In this document: positions 63,244-64,000 of the stretch, piece by piece | Numbering within the stretch: the first letter of the stretch is position 1 | How the letters are laid out: every line of letters begins with the position of its first letter | NCBI GenBank assembly: GCA_014338405.1 | Contig: JTDE01002000.1 | Coordinates: forward strand, 1 to 64,000 | Direction of reading: 5' to 3' | From: Paragonimus skrjabini miyazakii | Lineage: Eukaryota > Platyhelminthes > Trematoda > Plagiorchiida > Troglotrematidae | Length of the DNA stretch: 64,000 nt | The notes under the pieces: model-generated | Databases searched by the model: none | What the model saw: only the letters and a program-made list of their open reading frames with translations | Told to the model about the DNA's origin: nothing | Made by a program: the position numbers and the translations under genes

Positions 63244-64000
63244 TGCAACCACGACCGTCAAACTAACGTACTGCCCAAAATAATGGCGTAGTTTGCAGTT
63301 TTTTAGTGGCCGTGGCAATTCGGCAGAAGAACTCTGTTCTTTGTGCGTAGAAACAAATGATCACCTCTTTTGCCTTACCTTGGCAACCCTTACTTATTTT
63401 GCGTTTACTTATGCCTTCACTGGACAATAATCTTAGAATTCAGCTTAACTCTGTCTCCTCTAACTTTCACGATCCAAGTCACTGTGACCAACAGCCTTCA
63501 CCACTTAATCTTTGACCAATATTTCTTGAGATTTCCACATCAATACCAACGTCGCCAGCAGTGCCGTCATCGTGCCACTGTGTCTAGAACGTGAATGATA
63601 TGTCATCGATAAATGTACTGTCTTCTCTTGTTGCTGTCTAACCACTGTAAATTGATTGTACCATTTTCACTGTTTCAAATGATGAGAAACAAACGAAAGG
63701 TCTTCGTACAACACACCTTATGCTCTACAACTCGCTTTCTCCGACGGATATCAGTTTCTGAAGAATTCAGAAATGAGCCACTGTGCAGTCAGATCTGTTC
63801 AAAATTGCGTACTCTTGAAGTATGTGTGAACGTTTGACGGCAACTACAGCGCATCATAATCAGTTCCCTCTAGATTGACCAATGTTTCGTTTAGCCCACT
63901 TTTAGGCTGTCGTCTACCTGTGAAACTCTGATGCAGCTACAACCCGAGGTAAACAGTAAACAGAGAGGTAAGGGTCCTTCTTGGTCGTGCTCAGACTGCA
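63244..64000. other. Gene-free right edge
   Basis: No gene recognised. CDK20 upstream exons were looked for on the minus strand and not seen. Confidence 0.4.

Overview
The window looks like nuclear DNA of a digenean flatworm (liver-fluke type). It has very low gene density, introns of 4 to 9 kb with consensus splice sites, and a dense load of degraded retroelements. These include Penelope-like elements, RTE-like LINE tails ending in short tandem repeats, and tRNA-derived SINEs. Two runs of exactly 100 N are scaffold gaps. The species cannot be fixed from the sequence alone.

Two host genes can be supported. The first, on the + strand, is a TMEM151-family membrane protein in three coding exons (11465-11617, 15697-16441, 25888-26426). 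The splice phases match, and the model gives 478 residues, close to the vertebrate family length. The second, on the - strand, is the 3' end of a CDK20 (cell cycle-related kinase) homologue: the penultimate exon at 60290-60445 and the last exon at 54040-54333. The rest of that gene would lie beyond the right edge. The two genes face each other across about 27.6 kb of repeat-rich DNA. Nothing in the sequence suggests that they work together.

Layout: 1-11.4 kb holds SINE copies, a LINE reverse transcriptase remnant, one copy of a long repeat (4340-6070) and a striking SINE-end hairpin (8600-8731). 11.5-26.4 kb is the TMEM151 gene, whose introns carry antisense LINE tails, SINEs, an assembly gap and a CAG/CTG microsatellite. 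26.4-37.8 kb has the second long-repeat copy (28930-30870) and a LINE tail. 37.8-39.05 kb is a Penelope-like element. 40-51 kb holds another gap, four members of an unnamed repeat of about 300 bp, and a head-to-tail junction of two Penelope fragments. 54-60.4 kb is the CDK20 3' end, and 60.4-64 kb holds LINE and Penelope endonuclease fragments.

No CRISPR array, rRNA or intact tRNA gene was seen. I found no convincing new system. The most unusual items are the SINE-derived palindrome, the mosaic pair of LINE copies, the tandem Penelope junction, and a few splice-flanked open segments that may be exons of unidentified genes.
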